Positions 23,301-34,943 of a stretch of DNA of 36,180 nucleotides are shown in pieces. The first letter of the stretch is position 1, and each line of letters begins with the position of its first letter. The DNA is from Glaciecola sp. (lineage in GTDB: Bacteria; Pseudomonadota; Gammaproteobacteria; Enterobacterales; Alteromonadaceae). The stretch lies in NCBI GenBank assembly GCA_029251505.1, contig JAQXDG010000059.1, forward strand, positions 1 through 36,180. Direction: 5' to 3'. The notes under the pieces are model-generated. The model was not told where the DNA came from and did no database searches. It worked only from the letters and a program-made list of their open reading frames with translations. The translations under genes were made by a program, and so were the position numbers.

Positions 23301-26300
23301 ATGGTTTACTCGTACAGCGAAAAAAAACGTATCCGTAAGGATTTTGGCAAACGCCCTCAGGTATTGGAAATTCCATACCTCCTATCAATTCAATTGGACT
23401 CGTTCAAGAAGTTCATCGATGTCAATGGCGACAAAGATAACGGCTTAGAAGCGGCGTTCGGTTCAGTGTTCCCGATAAAAAGTTATTCTGGGAATTCAGA
23501 GCTACAGTATGTGAGCTACCGCTTAGGTGAGCCGATGTTTGACGTTCGTGAATGTCAAATTCGAAGCGTCACTTATTCTGCGCCTCTACGTGTCAAACTA
23601 CGTTTAGTATTGTTTGATAAAGAAGCCGCACCAGGTACTGTTAAAGACATTAAAGAACAAGAAGTGTATATGGGCGAAATCCCATTAATGACAGACAATG
23701 GTACATTTGTTATCAACGGCACCGAGCGTGTTATTGTCTCTCAACTCCACCGTTCACCCGGTGTGTTCTTTGATCATGATAAAGGCAAAACTCACTCATC
23801 CGGTAAAGTGTTGTATAACGCGCGCGTTATCCCTTACCGTGGTTCATGGTTAGACTTTGAATTCGATCCAAAAGATAATTTATTTGTACGTATAGATAGA
23901 CGACGTAAACTTCCAGCGTCTATTATTTTACGTGCATTAGAATATTCAACAGAAGAAATTCTAGCGATGTTCTTTGAAAACGTACAAATACGTTTTGAAG
24001 AAGACAAAACATTCATGGCTGTTGTGCCAGATCGCCTTCGTGGTGAGACTGCACAGTTTGATATTATTGACTCTGAAGGCAACGTGTTAGTAGAACACGG
24101 TCGTCGTATTTCAGCTCGTCATACGCGATCTTTAGAACAAGCGAAGATCACTGAGTTAGAAGTACCTGCTGAATATGTTCTTAATCGTGTCATTTCAAAC
24201 AATATCATCGATGAAACTACCGGTGAACTTGTGGCTAATGCCAATGATGAATTAACCTTAGATTTAATTGAAAAATTAAAGGCCGCTAATATTAATGAGT
24301 TTAATACTCTATATATTAACGAGCTAGATCATGGTGCATACATCTCTACCACTTTACGCGTTGATTCGACCAATGATCGTTTAGAAGCGTTAGTTGAAAT
24401 TTATCGAATGATGCGTCCAGGCGAGCCGCCGACAAAAGATGCGGCTGAAGCATTATTTGAAAACCTATTCTTCGCTGAAGAACGTTATGACTTATCGACT
24501 GTTGGTCGTATGAAGTTTAATAAACGTTTAGGTCGTGATGAAATTACAGGTCCAGGTATCTTAAGTAAAGATGATATCGTCTCTGTTATGCGTCAACTCA
24601 TTACAATCCGTGATGGTAAAGATGACGTGGATGATATTGACCACTTAGGTAACCGTCGTATTCGTAGTGTTGGTGAAATGGCTGAAAACCAATTCCGTGT
24701 TGGTCTTGTACGTGTAGAACGTGCCGTTAAAGAACGCCTAAGTTTAGGTGATTTAGATAACGTAATGCCTCAGGATTTGATTAATGCGAAGCCTATTTCC
24801 GCAGCCGTTAAAGAGTTCTTTGGTTCAAGCCAATTATCTCAGTTTATGGATCAAAACAATCCATTATCTGAAGTTACTCACAAACGTCGTATTTCAGCTC
24901 TAGGCCCAGGTGGTCTTACACGTGAACGTGCAGGCTTTGAAGTACGAGATGTACATCCAACGCATTATGGTCGTGTATGTCCAATCGAAACGCCAGAAGG
25001 CCCGAACATCGGTCTAATTAACTCACTATCGTCTTTTGCACGTACTAATGATTACGGTTTCCTTGAAACCCCATATCGTCGTGTTGTTGATGGTGTTGTT
25101 ACTGAAGAAATTGATTACTTATCTGCTATTGAAGAAGGTCAATTTGCGATTGCACAAGCAAACGTAGAAATAAATGACGCTCAGCAATTAGTTGATGAAT
25201 TGATCCCTTGTCGTTACCGTGGTGAAACGACATTAATGCTTAAATCTGATATCAAGTATATGGATGTGTCGTCACAACAGATCGTATCTGTTGCTGCGTC
25301 AATTATCCCATTTCTTGAACACGATGATGCTAACCGTGCATTGATGGGTGCAAACATGCAACGTCAAGCAGTGCCAACATTAAAGGCTGATAAGCCATTA
25401 GTAGGTACCGGTATGGAAAGAGTTGTTGCGGTAGATTCAGGTGTGACTGTTGTTGCTAAACGTGGCGGGTCGGTCGATTATGTTGATGCATCACGTATCG
25501 TGATCAAAGTGAACGAAGCAGAAATGACTGCAGGCGAAGCTGGCATTGATATCTACAACTTGACCAAATATACGCGTTCTAACCAGAACACGTGTATTAA
25601 CCAAAAACCAACTTGTAACGTCGGTGACCCGATTGTAACAGGCGATGTGCTAGCTGATGGTCCGTCTACGGATCTTGGTGATTTAGCACTAGGGCAAAAC
25701 ATGCGTATCGCATTCATGCCTTGGAACGGTTACAACTTTGAGGATTCCATCCTTATTTCTGAGCGTGTTGCGGAAGAAGATCGCTTTACGACTATCCACA
25801 TTCAAGAATTAAGCTGTGTCGCTCGTGATACTAAGCTTGGTCCTGAAGAGATTTCGGCTGATATTCCAAATGTAGGTGAATCCGCATTAGGTAAATTGGA
25901 TGAATCTGGTGTGGTATATATTGGTGCTGAAGTAAAAGGCGGCGATATATTAGTAGGTAAAGTCACGCCTAAAGGTGAAACGCAACTCACTCCAGAAGAA
26001 AAACTATTAAGAGCAATCTTTGGTGAAAAAGCCTCTGACGTGAAAGATACGTCTCTACGTGTACCTAACAGTGTACGTGGAACAGTTATTGACGTTCAGG
26101 TCTTTACTCGTGACGGTGTTGAAAAAGACGCCAGAGCCAAAGAAATCGAAGCAATGCAATTACGCGAAGTCAAAAAAGACTTGTCTGACGAATTAGCTAT
26201 CTTAGAAGATGGTGTGTTCGCTCGTGCACGCAACTTGTTATTAAACAACGGCGTAGACGAAGATAAGTTAAATAGCACTAAACGTGACTCATGGTTTGAT

Positions 26301-27332
26301 ATCGCATTAAAAGACGATGATGCGGCAGCTGACTTCGAACAAATTATTGAACAACATGCTGAAATAAAAGCAACGTTCGAGAAGAAGTTAGAAATTAAAC
26401 GTCAGAAAATTATCCAAGGTGATGATTTACAACCTGGTGTATTAAAAGTCGTTAAAGTTTACTTAGCAGTGAAACGTCATATCCAACCAGGTGATAAAAT
26501 GGCTGGTCGTCACGGTAACAAAGGTGTTATCTCGACTATCCAACCGGTTGAAGATATGCCATATGATGAAAACGGTACGCCGGTAGACATCGTATTGAAC
26601 CCGCTAGGTGTACCATCACGTATGAACATCGGTCAGATCCTTGAAACTCACTTAGGCATGGCAGCCCATGGTTTAGGTGTGAAGATTGACCGCATGATTA
26701 AAGAGCAAGAAGAAGTGTCTAAACTTCGTAGCTTCTTGAGCGAGGTTTATAACCTTGGTACAAGTCGTCAAGAAGTGGACATTGATAGCTTCACTGATCA
26801 TGAAATCAAACGTCTTGCAGAAAATTTACGTAAAGGTGTACCTGTTGCAACACCAGTATTTGATGGTGCTACTGAAGCAGAAATCAAAGAAATGTTGTTG
26901 TTAGCTGATATTCCAGAAAGCGGTCAAATTACTTTATTTGACGGTCGTACTGGTCGTGCATTCGAACGTCCTGTAACAGTAGGTTACATGTACATGCTGA
27001 AACTGAATCACTTAGTTGATGATAAAATGCATGCACGTTCTACTGGTTCTTACTCACTTGTTACGCAGCAACCATTGGGCGGTAAAGCTCAGTTTGGTGG
27101 CCAGCGCTTCGGTGAGATGGAAGTCTGGGCATTAGAAGCATATGGTGCAGCGTATACGCTACAAGAAATGCTTACAGTTAAATCTGATGATGTTAACGGC
27201 CGTACTAAGATGTATAAAAACATCGTTGACGGTGACCATAGAATGGAGCCAGGCATGCCTGAGTCATTCAACGTATTGTTGAAAGAAATCCGTTCACTTG
27301 GTATTAATATCGAGTTAGAAGAAAACGAGTAA
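23301..27332 (+). CDS. rpoB: DNA-directed RNA polymerase subunit beta
   Basis: A 1343-residue beta subunit, one residue longer than in E. coli. The start [19 protein letters not shown] and GAGGA ribosome-binding site agree. The rifampicin-binding cluster at about 508-535 ([17 protein letters not shown], then [13 protein letters not shown]) has the wild-type residues, predicting rifampicin sensitivity. Other catalytic blocks include [29 protein letters not shown] and the C-terminal [25 protein letters not shown]. Expression depends on read-through from rplJL. Confidence 0.99.
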   Translation: MVYSYSEKKRIRKDFGKRPQVLEIPYLLSIQLDSFKKFIDVNGDKDNGLEAAFGSVFPIKSYSGNSELQYVSYRLGEPMFDVRECQIRSVTYSAPLRVKLRLVLFDKEAAPGTVKDIKEQEVYMGEIPLMTDNGTFVINGTERVIVSQLHRSPGVFFDHDKGKTHSSGKVLYNARVIPYRGSWLDFEFDPKDNLFVRIDRRRKLPASIILRALEYSTEEILAMFFENVQIRFEEDKTFMAVVPDRLRGETAQFDIIDSEGNVLVEHGRRISARHTRSLEQAKITELEVPAEYVLNRVISNNIIDETTGELVANANDELTLDLIEKLKAANINEFNTLYINELDHGAYISTTLRVDSTNDRLEALVEIYRMMRPGEPPTKDAAEALFENLFFAEERYDLSTVGRMKFNKRLGRDEITGPGILSKDDIVSVMRQLITIRDGKDDVDDIDHLGNRRIRSVGEMAENQFRVGLVRVERAVKERLSLGDLDNVMPQDLINAKPISAAVKEFFGSSQLSQFMDQNNPLSEVTHKRRISALGPGGLTRERAGFEVRDVHPTHYGRVCPIETPEGPNIGLINSLSSFARTNDYGFLETPYRRVVDGVVTEEIDYLSAIEEGQFAIAQANVEINDAQQLVDELIPCRYRGETTLMLKSDIKYMDVSSQQIVSVAASIIPFLEHDDANRALMGANMQRQAVPTLKADKPLVGTGMERVVAVDSGVTVVAKRGGSVDYVDASRIVIKVNEAEMTAGEAGIDIYNLTKYTRSNQNTCINQKPTCNVGDPIVTGDVLADGPSTDLGDLALGQNMRIAFMPWNGYNFEDSILISERVAEEDRFTTIHIQELSCVARDTKLGPEEISADIPNVGESALGKLDESGVVYIGAEVKGGDILVGKVTPKGETQLTPEEKLLRAIFGEKASDVKDTSLRVPNSVRGTVIDVQVFTRDGVEKDARAKEIEAMQLREVKKDLSDELAILEDGVFARARNLLLNNGVDEDKLNSTKRDSWFDIALKDDDAAADFEQIIEQHAEIKATFEKKLEIKRQKIIQGDDLQPGVLKVVKVYLAVKRHIQPGDKMAGRHGNKGVISTIQPVEDMPYDENGTPVDIVLNPLGVPSRMNIGQILETHLGMAAHGLGVKIDRMIKEQEEVSKLRSFLSEVYNLGTSRQEVDIDSFTDHEIKRLAENLRKGVPVATPVFDGATEAEIKEMLLLADIPESGQITLFDGRTGRAFERPVTVGYMYMLKLNHLVDDKMHARSTGSYSLVTQQPLGGKAQFGGQRFGEMEVWALEAYGAAYTLQEMLTVKSDDVNGRTKMYKNIVDGDHRMEPGMPESFNVLLKEIRSLGINIELEENE

Positions 27333-27347
27333 GCACTAGGCCATGCT

Positions 27348-27443
27348 CAACGATACGCAGGATAAAGTATCGTTGTCTGTGCTATTTGCATCGTGTTAGT
27401 TAGGTTGACCCAGTAACGGCTTGGTTACTGGGTCTTAAGACCC
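27348..27443 (+). promoter_or_regulatory. Three consecutive hairpins between rpoB and rpoC
   Basis: The 130-bp gap contains three elements. Hairpin one: CAACGATAC (27348-27356) with GTATCGTTG (27367-27375). Hairpin two: GACCCAGTAAC (27407-27417) with GTTACTGGGTC (27424-27434). Element three is the palindrome GGGTCTTAAGACCC (27430-27443). GGGTC at 27430-27434 belongs to both hairpin two and element three, so these are mutually exclusive. There is no T tract, so termination is not the obvious role. rpoC ribosome-binding AAGGGAG follows about 7 bp later. Confidence 0.75.
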
Positions 27444-27462
27444 ACTCCGAAGGGAGAAAAAT

Positions 27463-30400
27463 GTGAAAGACTTATTAAAGTTTCTAAAGCAACAAAATAA
27501 AACCGAAGAGTTCGATAATATTCGAATTGGTTTAGCGGCACCTGATATGGTTCGTTCTTGGTCATTTGGTGAAGTTAAAAAGCCAGAAACCATTAACTAC
27601 CGTACATTCAAACCTGAGCGTGATGGTTTGTTCTGTGCAAGAATCTTTGGCCCGGTAAAAGATTATGAATGCTTATGTGGTAAATATAAGCGTCTTAAGC
27701 ACCGTGGTGTAATTTGTGAAAAATGTGGCGTTGAAGTGACATTGGCTAAAGTACGTCGTGAGCGTATGGGTCACATCGAACTTGCTTCTCCTGTTGCACA
27801 CATCTGGTTCCTTAAATCACTACCGTCACGTATCGGCTTAATGCTAGATATGACGTTACGTGATATAGAACGTGTACTATATTTTGAATCATATGTAGTC
27901 ACCGAACCAGGTCTAACGACCCTTGAGCGTCGTCAGTTATTAACTGAAGAAGAGTATTTAGATTCGCTAGAAGAACACGGTGACGAGTTCGAAGCGAAAA
28001 TGGGTGCTGAAGCTATCTATGACTTACTAAAAATCTTAGATGTTGGTCAAGACGTCTCTGAAATGCGTGAAGAGTTGCCTTCAATCAATTCAGAAACGAA
28101 ACGTAAAAAGATCACTAAGCGTCTAAAATTGCTTGAATCATTCATGTTATCTGGTAACAAGCCAGAGTGGATGATTATGACAATATTACCTGTATTGCCA
28201 CCTGATCTTCGTCCACTAGTACCACTAGATGGCGGACGTTTTGCGACCTCTGATCTAAATGACTTGTATCGTCGTGTTATCAACCGTAATAACCGTTTGA
28301 AGCGTCTTCTAGACCTAGCAGCACCGGATATTATTGTTCGTAACGAGAAGCGTATGTTACAAGAAGCGGTCGATGCGTTACTTGATAACGGTCGTCGTGG
28401 TCGTGCAATTACGGGTTCTAACAAACGTCCACTAAAATCACTTGCCGATATGATCAAAGGTAAGCAAGGTCGTTTCCGTCAGAACTTATTGGGTAAACGA
28501 GTTGATTACTCTGGTCGTTCAGTTATTACCGTAGGTCCTACGTTACGTTTGCACCAGTGTGGTTTACCTAAGAAAATGGCACTTGAGTTATTCAAGCCGT
28601 TTATCTATGGCAAGCTTGAAGCACGCGGTTTAGCGACAACCATTAAAGCTGCCAAAAAATTAGTAGAACGTGAAGCGCCGGAAGTGTGGGATGTATTGGA
28701 TGATGTTATCCGTGAACACCCCGTGTTACTTAACCGTGCACCAACACTTCACAGACTCGGTATTCAAGCATTTGAACCGATCCTAATTGAAGGTAAAGCC
28801 ATCCAATTGCATCCATTGGTTTGTGCGGCATATAACGCCGATTTCGATGGTGACCAAATGGCGGTACACGTTCCATTAACGATTGAAGCCCAATTAGAAG
28901 CTCGCTCGTTAATGATGTCTACCAATAACATCTTATCACCAGCTAACGGTGAGCCAATTATCGTTCCTTCACAGGATGTTGTATTAGGCTTGTACTATTT
29001 AACACGTGACCGTGTTAATGGTAAAGGTGAAGGCATGGTCTTCACTTCACCGCACGAAGCTGAAAAAGCTTACCGTACTGAAGCTGCAGAACTACATGCA
29101 CGTGTTAAAGTGCGTATCACTGAATTTGAAGTGAACGAAGCCGGTGAAAAAGTAGAAAAAGTTAGTATAAAAGACACCACCGTTGGTCGTGCAATATTAT
29201 CTCTAATCTTGCCTAAAGGTTTGGATTTTGAAGTAATTAACCAGCCAATGAAGAAAAAACAAATCTCGAATTTGTTGAACGTGTCTTACCGTACGCTAGG
29301 CTTGAAAGATACTGTTATCGTAGCTGACCAAATCATGTATACCGGTTTCCATTACGCGATGATCGCGGGTGCGTCGGTTGGTATCAATGATATGGTAATC
29401 CCTGCTGCGAAAAAAGATATCATCGAAGATGCAGAAGCAGAAGTCGTTGAGATCCAGGAACAATTCCAGTCTGGTCTTGTTACCGCAGGTGAGCGCTACA
29501 ATAAAGTAATCGATATCTGGTCTACTGCGAACGAAAAAGTCGCTAAAGCGATGATGGATAATCTTGAAAAAGAAACGGTTATCAATGCTCAAGGCGAAGA
29601 AGAACAACAAAGCTCGTTTAACTCTGTTTATATGATGGCTGATTCTGGTGCTCGTGGTAGTGCTGCTCAGATTCGTCAGTTAGCAGGTATGCGTGGTCTG
29701 ATGGCGAAACCAGATGGTTCAATCATCGAGACACCAATCACGGCAAACTTCCGTGAAGGTCTAAACGTACTTCAGTACTTTATCTCTACTCACGGTGCGC
29801 GTAAAGGTCTTGCCGATACAGCACTTAAAACAGCTAACTCCGGTTACTTAACTCGTCGTTTAGTTGACGTTGCACAAGATTTGGTTATCACCAACAGCGA
29901 TTGTGGCACGTTAGAAGGTGTCATCATGACACCACTAATCGAAGGTGGTGATGTTGTTGAGCCGTTGCGTGAGCGTGTACTAGGTCGTGTCGTTGCCGTT
30001 GATGTAATCAAGCCAGGTACCGAAGACGAAGTATTAGTTAAGCGTAATGTCTTACTCGACGAAGCGTTAGTTGACATGCTTGAAGCAAACTCAGTAGACC
30101 AAATGGTTGTTCGCTCTGTTATCACGTGTGATAACGATCACGGTGTATGTGAAAACTGTTACGGTCGTGATCTTGCTCGTGGTGAAATGGTTGGTCGTGG
30201 TGAATCGGTTGGTGTTATTGCAGCGCAGTCTATCGGTGAACCAGGTACACAGTTAACCATGCGTACGTTCCACATCGGTGGTGCGGCATCAAGAGCTTCA
30301 GCTGAAAACAGCGTTGCGGTTAAAACTAACGGTACGTTAAAACTTCATAACTCTAAATCAGTACGTAATCAAGAAGGCAAGTTAGTTATTGTTTCTCGTT

Positions 30401-31650
30401 CTACTGAATTAACTGTGATTGATGATCAAGGCCGTGAGAAAGAGCGCTATAAAGTGCCTTACGGTGCGACCTTATCGGTAGATGATGGTGCGACAGTTAC
30501 CGGCGGCGATGTTGTTGCTAACTGGGACCCGCATAGTCACCCAATCATTACAGAACGTCCTGCGAAGATCTCTTTTGCGGATGTTGATGATACCAATACA
30601 GAAACACAAACCGATGATTTGACTGGTTTAAGCCGTATCGTTGTCAAAGACTTATCTAAGGCAAATGCAAAAGAGCCGAAGTTAATCTTAGAAGCGGGCG
30701 AAAACTCACTACAGGAAATCCGTTTACCAAGCTTTACGACTATCGTTGCCACCAATGGCATGATGGCAGTAGAAGGTGACGTATTAGCGCGTATTCCTCA
30801 GGAAGGTTCAAAGACTCGAGATATTACCGGTGGTCTACCACGTGTTGCTGACTTGTTCGAAGCACGTAAGCCCAAAGAGCCAGCAATCCTAGCGGAAGTT
30901 TCCGGTATGATCGGCTTTGGTAAAGAAACCAAAGGTAAGAAACGTCTAATGATTACTCCACCAGAGGGTGATCACTATGAAGAGATGATCCCTAAATGGC
31001 GTCAACTGAACGTATTTGAAGGTGAAACAGTTTCACGCGGTGAAGTTATCGCTGATGGTCCTGAATCACCGCATGATATCTTACGTTTACGTGGGGTAAG
31101 TGCTGTTTCTAATTATATCGTGAACGAAGTTCAAGAAGTTTATCGCCTACAAGGTGTTAAAATCAACGATAAGCACATCGAAGTTGTTATTCGTCAGATG
31201 CTCCGTAAGTGTATGATCACCGATGCTGGTGATTCACAATTCTTAGTGGGTGAGCAACTAGAAGTTTCACAAGTGAAGATTGCGAATCGTGAACTTGAAA
31301 ATGCAGGCAAAGTCGGTGCTAAGTATGAAATCCAATTATTGGGTATCACCAAAGCATCACTATCAACTGAGTCATTTATCTCAGCTGCATCGTTCCAAGA
31401 AACAACACGAGTATTAACCGAAGCAGCAGTACAGGGTAAAGAAGATGATTTACGTGGCTTGAAAGAGAACGTAATCGTTGGACGCTTAATCCCTGCTGGA
31501 ACAGGTTTTGCTTATCATCAGAAGCGTGCAGCTCGTAAAGCCGCACAATTCACTGCAGAAGATTTATCGGTTTCAGCTGACGAAGCTCAGTTGGCATTAA
31601 CAGAAGCATTGAATGCTAGTGTTAATATGCCTACTGGCGACGAAGAGTAA
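27463..31650 (+). CDS. rpoC: DNA-directed RNA polymerase subunit beta'
   Basis: A 1395-residue beta' subunit (E. coli 1407). It carries the N-terminal zinc site [20 protein letters not shown] and the catalytic Mg loop [12 protein letters not shown] with Asp460, Asp462 and Asp464, the E. coli numbering. Further blocks are the bridge-helix/trigger-loop region ([13 protein letters not shown]) and [16 protein letters not shown] near the C-terminus. It starts at GTG (27463) with AAGGGAG upstream; an out-of-frame ATG overlaps as ATGTGA. A stop and strong terminator follow. Confidence 0.99.
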   Translation: MKDLLKFLKQQNKTEEFDNIRIGLAAPDMVRSWSFGEVKKPETINYRTFKPERDGLFCARIFGPVKDYECLCGKYKRLKHRGVICEKCGVEVTLAKVRRERMGHIELASPVAHIWFLKSLPSRIGLMLDMTLRDIERVLYFESYVVTEPGLTTLERRQLLTEEEYLDSLEEHGDEFEAKMGAEAIYDLLKILDVGQDVSEMREELPSINSETKRKKITKRLKLLESFMLSGNKPEWMIMTILPVLPPDLRPLVPLDGGRFATSDLNDLYRRVINRNNRLKRLLDLAAPDIIVRNEKRMLQEAVDALLDNGRRGRAITGSNKRPLKSLADMIKGKQGRFRQNLLGKRVDYSGRSVITVGPTLRLHQCGLPKKMALELFKPFIYGKLEARGLATTIKAAKKLVEREAPEVWDVLDDVIREHPVLLNRAPTLHRLGIQAFEPILIEGKAIQLHPLVCAAYNADFDGDQMAVHVPLTIEAQLEARSLMMSTNNILSPANGEPIIVPSQDVVLGLYYLTRDRVNGKGEGMVFTSPHEAEKAYRTEAAELHARVKVRITEFEVNEAGEKVEKVSIKDTTVGRAILSLILPKGLDFEVINQPMKKKQISNLLNVSYRTLGLKDTVIVADQIMYTGFHYAMIAGASVGINDMVIPAAKKDIIEDAEAEVVEIQEQFQSGLVTAGERYNKVIDIWSTANEKVAKAMMDNLEKETVINAQGEEEQQSSFNSVYMMADSGARGSAAQIRQLAGMRGLMAKPDGSIIETPITANFREGLNVLQYFISTHGARKGLADTALKTANSGYLTRRLVDVAQDLVITNSDCGTLEGVIMTPLIEGGDVVEPLRERVLGRVVAVDVIKPGTEDEVLVKRNVLLDEALVDMLEANSVDQMVVRSVITCDNDHGVCENCYGRDLARGEMVGRGESVGVIAAQSIGEPGTQLTMRTFHIGGAASRASAENSVAVKTNGTLKLHNSKSVRNQEGKLVIVSRSTELTVIDDQGREKERYKVPYGATLSVDDGATVTGGDVVANWDPHSHPIITERPAKISFADVDDTNTETQTDDLTGLSRIVVKDLSKANAKEPKLILEAGENSLQEIRLPSFTTIVATNGMMAVEGDVLARIPQEGSKTRDITGGLPRVADLFEARKPKEPAILAEVSGMIGFGKETKGKKRLMITPPEGDHYEEMIPKWRQLNVFEGETVSRGEVIADGPESPHDILRLRGVSAVSNYIVNEVQEVYRLQGVKINDKHIEVVIRQMLRKCMITDAGDSQFLVGEQLEVSQVKIANRELENAGKVGAKYEIQLLGITKASLSTESFISAASFQETTRVLTEAAVQGKEDDLRGLKENVIVGRLIPAGTGFAYHQKRAARKAAQFTAEDLSVSADEAQLALTEALNASVNMPTGDEE

Positions 31651-31704
31651 TCGATAGTCATTGAGGTCTAGTGCTTGACATTTGAGCATTAGATCTTTAA
31701 TATT

Positions 31705-31747
31705 CCGCGACCCGAAATTAGGTTAATCCCTACGGTCGCGGTTTTTT
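31705..31747 (+). terminator. Terminator after rpoC
   Basis: CCGCGACC (31705-31712) pairs with GGTCGCGG (31734-31741), followed by six T (31742-31747). The 21-nt loop may hold further pairing. It separates the rpo operon from the str operon. Confidence 0.9.
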
Positions 31748-31784
31748 AGTTTATGAGATAGAGCAATTTCATACACTTTTTATA

Positions 31785-31813
31785 TTGTTGGCGCATGTTG
31801 CGTCAGCTTAATT
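31785..31813 (+). promoter_or_regulatory. Possible str operon promoter
   Basis: TTGTTG (31785-31790), 17 bp and TTAATT (31808-31813) fall between the rpoC terminator and rpsL. The hexamers are imperfect and the initiation site would be close to the ribosome-binding site AGGAG. A promoter must exist in these 87 bp, but its exact place is uncertain. Confidence 0.25.
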
Positions 31814-31834
31814 TATTTACTCAGGAGCTCGTTA

Positions 31835-32209
31835 ATGGCAACAGTTAACCAGTTAGTGCGTAAGCCTCGTAAGAAGCCAGTTGAGAAATCAAATGTCGCT
31901 GCTTTACAAGCTTGTCCACAACGTCGTGGTGTATGTACTCGTGTATATACAACTACGCCAAAGAAACCAAACTCTGCATTACGTAAAGTTTGTCGTGTAC
32001 GTTTAACCAACGGTTTTGAAGTTTCTTCATACATCGGTGGTGAAGGTCACAACCTACAAGAGCATAGCGTGGTATTAATCCGCGGTGGTCGTGTTAAAGA
32101 TTTACCAGGTGTTCGTTATCACACAGTTCGCGGTACATTAGATTGTGCTGGTGTAAGTGATCGTCGCCAAGCCCGTTCTAAGTACGGCGCGAAAAGGCCT
32201 AAGTCTTAA
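31835..32209 (+). CDS. rpsL: 30S ribosomal protein S12
   Basis: A 124-residue S12 of the decoding centre. The two streptomycin-resistance positions have wild-type Lys43 ([13 protein letters not shown]) and Lys88 ([14 protein letters not shown]), with the adjacent Asp89 that is methylthiolated in E. coli. CAGGAG gives a good ribosome-binding site. A hairpin (TAACGG/CCGTTA, 32207-32222) starts in its stop codon. Confidence 0.99.
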   Translation: MATVNQLVRKPRKKPVEKSNVAALQACPQRRGVCTRVYTTTPKKPNSALRKVCRVRLTNGFEVSSYIGGEGHNLQEHSVVLIRGGRVKDLPGVRYHTVRGTLDCAGVSDRRQARSKYGAKRPKS

Positions 32210-32288
32210 CGGTTCTCCGTTAGTAAGGCCAAACTATTAATATTATAAGTTTTGGGATATTACCTGAAATTTCTACGGAGAATTTAAG
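32207..32288 (+). promoter_or_regulatory. rpsL-rpsG intercistronic region, candidate S7 control site
   Basis: The 79-bp spacer starts with the hairpin TAACGG-TTCT-CCGTTA (32207-32222), followed by AT-rich sequence and a GGAGAAT ribosome-binding region. In E. coli S7 represses translation by binding the S12-S7 spacer. I can see the position and a hairpin but cannot confirm a matching S7 structure. Confidence 0.4.
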
Positions 32289-32759
32289 ATGCCAAGAAGA
32301 AGAGTTGTAGGACAACGAAAAATCCTACCAGATCCAAAGTTTAAATCAGAATTGCTTGCTAAATTCATGAATGTCGTAATGCTCGACGGCAAAAAATCAA
32401 CAGCTGAAAAGATCGTTTATGGCGCGCTTGACATTGTTGCTGAAAAAACTAGCAAACCACATCTAGAAGTATTTGAAATTGCACTAGAGAACATCCGCCC
32501 AACCGTCGAAGTTAAGTCTCGTCGTGTAGGTGGTTCAACGTACCAAGTACCAGTTGAAGTTCGTCCAGTTCGTCGTAATGCTCTAGGTATGCGTTGGTTA
32601 GTTGAAGCTTCGCGTAAACGTGGCGAGAAGTCTATGGCTCAACGCCTAGCTGCTGAGATGCTTGATGCGTCTGAAAACAAAGGTTCTGCGGTTAAGAAAC
32701 GTGAAGACGTTCACCGTATGGCCGAAGCCAACAAAGCGTTCGCGCATTACCGTTGGTAA
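32289..32759 (+). CDS. rpsG: 30S ribosomal protein S7
   Basis: A 156-residue S7 that nucleates assembly of the 30S head and contacts the E-site tRNA. It has [18 protein letters not shown] at the start, [24 protein letters not shown], and [14 protein letters not shown] followed by [17 protein letters not shown]. The GGAGAATTTAAG ribosome-binding region precedes it. The fusA start lies 12 bp downstream. Confidence 0.99.
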   Translation: MPRRRVVGQRKILPDPKFKSELLAKFMNVVMLDGKKSTAEKIVYGALDIVAEKTSKPHLEVFEIALENIRPTVEVKSRRVGGSTYQVPVEVRPVRRNALGMRWLVEASRKRGEKSMAQRLAAEMLDASENKGSAVKKREDVHRMAEANKAFAHYRW

Positions 32760-32771
32760 TTCGGGGTTATT

Positions 32772-34874
32772 ATGGCTCGTAAAACTCCTATTCAACGCTA
32801 TCGCAATATTGGTATTGTCGCGCATGTAGATGCAGGCAAAACCACTACGACCGAGCGCGTATTGTTCTACACTGGTCTATCTCACAAAATTGGTGAGGTA
32901 CATGATGGTGCTGCCACCATGGACTGGATGGAACAAGAACAGGAACGAGGCATAACTATAACCTCCGCTGCAACCACCTGCTTTTGGCAGGGGATGCAGC
33001 AACAATTTGAACAGCATCGCATCAATATAATCGATACTCCTGGACACGTAGACTTCACGATTGAAGTTGAGCGTTCTTTGCGTGTACTCGATGGTGCGGT
33101 GGTGGTTTTTTGTGGTTCTTCAGGTGTTGAACCGCAATCAGAAACAGTATGGCGCCAAGCTGACAAATACCAAGTGCCACGTATAGTATTTGTCAATAAA
33201 ATGGACCGTGCTGGGGCTAATTTTGATCGGGTTGTAGAACAAATTCGCAACCGTTTAGGGGCACAGTGTGTGCCTATCCACCTTAATATTGGTGCCGAAG
33301 AAAACTTTTCTGGTGTTATTGACCTGATAAAAATGAAAGCGATTAACTGGAACGAAGCCGATAAAGGCATGACCTTTGGTTATGAAGATGTCCCAGCTGA
33401 TTTATTGTCACGTGCACAAGCCTTGCGTATCGAACTTGTCGAAGCAGCTGCTGAAGCAACGGATGAGTTGATGGATAAATATCTTGAAGGCCAAGAGCTT
33501 ACCGAAGATGAAATAAAAGCAGGTTTACGTAAGCGTACACTCAATAATGAGATTGTATTAGCAACCTGCGGTTCAGCATTTAAGAACAAAGGCGTCCAAG
33601 CGGTTCTTGATGCAGTCATTGAGTTTTTACCTTCGCCTGAAGAAGTAAAGCCAATTACGGGTATCCTTGACGACAAAGATGAAACCGAAGCAACTCGTCC
33701 TGCAAATGACGATGCTCCTTTCTCGGCATTAGCCTTTAAAATTGCAACAGACCCATTCGTCGGTACATTGACTTTTTTCCGCGTCTACTCAGGCGTCGTC
33801 AATACGGGTGATACTATATATAACCCTGTTAAAGGTAAACGTGAACGGTTTGGTCGCATTGTACAAATGCATGCCAATAATCGTGAAGAAATTAAAGAAG
33901 TCCGCGCGGGCGATATTGCTGCTGCGATTGGGCTTAAAGACGTGACAACAGGTGACACACTGTGTGACGCAAATAATAAAATTACGCTTGAACGAATGGA
34001 CTTCCCAGAGCCAGTTATCTCAATCGCTGTTGAGCCACGCTCGGTCCCTGATCAAGAAAAGATGGCCATCGCGTTGAATAAGTTGGCAGCAGAAGACCCA
34101 TCGTTTAAAGTACATACCGATGAAGAGTCAGCACAGACTATTATCTCTGGTATGGGTGAACTACACTTAGATATCATCGTAGATCGTATGAAACGTGAGT
34201 TTGGTGTGCAATGTAATGTGGGTAAACCGCAAGTTGCATATCGAGAAACAATCCGTTCTAGTGTTCAAGTTGAAGGTAAGTTTGTTCGTCAAACAGGCGG
34301 TAAGGGCCAGTTTGGACATGTTTGGTTGAAGGTTGAGCCACAAGAAGAAGGTGCCGGCTACGAATTCGTTAATGCGATTGTCGGTGGTGTAGTACCTAAA
34401 GAATTTATACCTGCTGTAGACAAAGGTTGCCAAGAACAAATGCAATCTGGTGTATTAGCAGGTTATCCCATGTTAGATATAAAAGTCACACTGTATGATG
34501 GTTCTTATCATGATGTTGACAGTTCTGAGATGGCATTTAAAATTGCAGGATCTATGGGTTTCAAGAAGGGTGTACTCGATGCATCTCCTGTACTCTTAGA
34601 GCCTACGATGAAAGTAGAAGTAACCACTCCAGAAGAGTGGATGGGTGATGTTGTCGGCGATCTTAATCGACGTCGAGGCATGATCGAAGGTATGGAAGAG
34701 GGTGTAGCAGGTATCAAGATTGTTCGTGCTAAAGTGCCACTTTCAGAAATGTTTGGATATGCAACTGACTTGCGTTCTGCAACGCAAGGTCGTGCGTCCT
34801 ATTCGATGGAATTCTTTAATTACTCTGAAGCGGCTAGTAATGTCGCCAAAGCAATTATCGAACGACGTCAATAA
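32772..34874 (+). CDS. fusA: Elongation factor G
   Basis: A 700-residue translocase GTPase with G1 AHVDAGKT, switch RGITITSA, G3 DTPGHVDF and G4 NKMD, followed by domains II-V ending in [21 protein letters not shown]. Compared with E. coli EF-G, segments such as [20 protein letters not shown] and [12 protein letters not shown] resemble the EF-G form of Pseudomonas/Alteromonadales-type bacteria, including their second copy. Codon use is looser than in adjacent rpsG and tuf, with at least nine ATA Ile codons plus CGA/CGG Arg, unusual for a major translation factor. It may still be the only EF-G. It follows rpsG by 12 bp. Confidence 0.96.
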   Translation: MARKTPIQRYRNIGIVAHVDAGKTTTTERVLFYTGLSHKIGEVHDGAATMDWMEQEQERGITITSAATTCFWQGMQQQFEQHRINIIDTPGHVDFTIEVERSLRVLDGAVVVFCGSSGVEPQSETVWRQADKYQVPRIVFVNKMDRAGANFDRVVEQIRNRLGAQCVPIHLNIGAEENFSGVIDLIKMKAINWNEADKGMTFGYEDVPADLLSRAQALRIELVEAAAEATDELMDKYLEGQELTEDEIKAGLRKRTLNNEIVLATCGSAFKNKGVQAVLDAVIEFLPSPEEVKPITGILDDKDETEATRPANDDAPFSALAFKIATDPFVGTLTFFRVYSGVVNTGDTIYNPVKGKRERFGRIVQMHANNREEIKEVRAGDIAAAIGLKDVTTGDTLCDANNKITLERMDFPEPVISIAVEPRSVPDQEKMAIALNKLAAEDPSFKVHTDEESAQTIISGMGELHLDIIVDRMKREFGVQCNVGKPQVAYRETIRSSVQVEGKFVRQTGGKGQFGHVWLKVEPQEEGAGYEFVNAIVGGVVPKEFIPAVDKGCQEQMQSGVLAGYPMLDIKVTLYDGSYHDVDSSEMAFKIAGSMGFKKGVLDASPVLLEPTMKVEVTTPEEWMGDVVGDLNRRRGMIEGMEEGVAGIKIVRAKVPLSEMFGYATDLRSATQGRASYSMEFFNYSEAASNVAKAIIERRQ

Positions 34875-34891
34875 TCTTAATAGAGAGTTCG

Positions 34892-34925
34892 GTCCGGTCT
34901 AATTCATTTATGGGTCGGGCTTTTT
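34892..34925 (+). terminator. Terminator-like hairpin between fusA and tuf
   Basis: GTCCGGTC (34892-34899) pairs with GGTCGGGC (34913-34920), including three wobble pairs, followed by five T (34921-34925). It lies 18 bp before the tuf start, so it could only be a partial attenuator or require read-through. Confidence 0.5.
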
Positions 34926-34943
34926 AACTAGGAAACGAGAAAA

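Noticed and set aside
28047-30125. Long antisense frames in rpoC and other ribosomal/polymerase genes
   Set aside because: They mirror biased codons of the sense genes, have no recognisable domains or ribosome-binding sites, and are typical shadows.
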